Source: Durusdinium trenchii
Lineage: Eukaryota; Sar; Dinophyceae; Suessiales; Symbiodiniaceae
DNA: 64,000 nt
Assembly (NCBI GenBank): GCA_963970005.1
Contig: CAXAMN010021363.1
Location: forward strand, 46,195-110,194
Reading direction: 5' to 3'
Shown here: positions 63,695 through 64,000 of the stretch, in pieces
Layout of the letters: every line of letters starts with the position of its first letter
How positions within the stretch are numbered: position 1 is the first letter of the stretch
The notes under the pieces: model-generated
The model's database searches: none
Told to the model about the DNA's origin: nothing
What the model saw: the letters and a program-made list of their open reading frames with translations, nothing else
Made by a program: the position numbers and the translations under genes

Positions 63695-64000
63695 CTACGT
63701 AGTTTGATGCACCCAATGCTTCATCTCATCTCATCTCATTTCATCCACATTGGAAGTTCCATTTTCCTATGCTCTCTAGCTATATGCCCATCTCTCTCTT
63801 TCATTGGATATCTTAAGCCATCAAATCAAGACAATCTTCCACACTCCATCATTGAGACCATACAGTATAGGTATCCACCCTCACCACATAGAGCCTACAG
63901 TATATACAAGTGCTTGCAGGAGCAGACAGTTGTGTCTTCAAGCAGACGAGAGGAATATAAGAAGTTGTGGTGGAATTGCTACTCTTACACAGGTAGCTAT

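Noticed and set aside
1..64000. CRISPR arrays, bacterial operons, rRNA genes, intact tRNAs, replication origins.
   Set aside because: None seen; repeats present are tandem or dispersed without regular spacers, and sequence style is eukaryotic.

Overview
The window looks like nuclear DNA of a dinoflagellate, most likely a symbiodiniacean or close relative; this is inference from style, not from a database match. The signs are short exons scattered among much longer T/G-rich introns, AG acceptors often followed by G, some GC-type and GA-type donors, third codon positions rich in G and C, many small tandem arrays, and almost all supportable exons on one strand. No bacterial operon, Shine-Dalgarno pattern or long intact ORF is present. 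The longest open frames are about 200 codons and most prove to be shadows or read-through across introns.

Because there is no transcript evidence, coding entries are candidate exons or short chains of exons. I accepted a frame when several of these agree: a pyrimidine-rich AG acceptor, a GT (rarely GC or GA) donor, a GC-rich third position, protein-like composition, and phase agreement with the next exon. GC-rich stretches here are often open in three or four frames, so confidences are moderate and exon ends may be off. Start codons are mostly unknown, since first exons cannot be recognised without the spliced leader.

Layout. 0.4-1.4 kb: an acidic protein gene beside a 24-G tract. 3.6 kb: an Ala-Lys repeat exon. 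5-10 kb: sparse exons and dispersed CTACTAG repeat islands. 10.4-11.0 kb: three adjoining tandem arrays (13, 40 and 12 bp) under one open frame. 11.5-15.9 kb: dense plus-strand exons, including a phase-consistent gene ending at 15,343. 17-34 kb: many single exons, the best at 22.9, 23.8, 24.3, 28.0 and 33.7 kb. 34.4-44 kb: a clean 113-codon open frame, a tRNA-like fragment, an alternating purine-pyrimidine tract and several linked exon pairs (36.8, 37.3, 39.7 kb). 44-53 kb: more plus-strand exons with acidic and proline-rich tails. 53.2-54.0 kb: the only gene whose family I recognise, the C-terminal end of a mitochondrial pyruvate or branched-chain dehydrogenase kinase. 54-62 kb: well-supported terminal exons (54.3, 57.2, 59.7, 60.4 kb) and a large inverted copy of the CTACTAG repeat. 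After about 62.9 kb the plus strand becomes G-poor and C-rich and the best open frames move to the minus strand, which suggests a convergent strand switch or an inserted foreign element.

How the genes work together cannot be told: apart from the dehydrogenase kinase, which would act in the mitochondrial matrix, the products are unrecognised. The shared orientation over about 62 kb fits the one-directional gene clusters known from dinoflagellates, where regulation by individual promoters is weak and no conventional promoter elements are expected.
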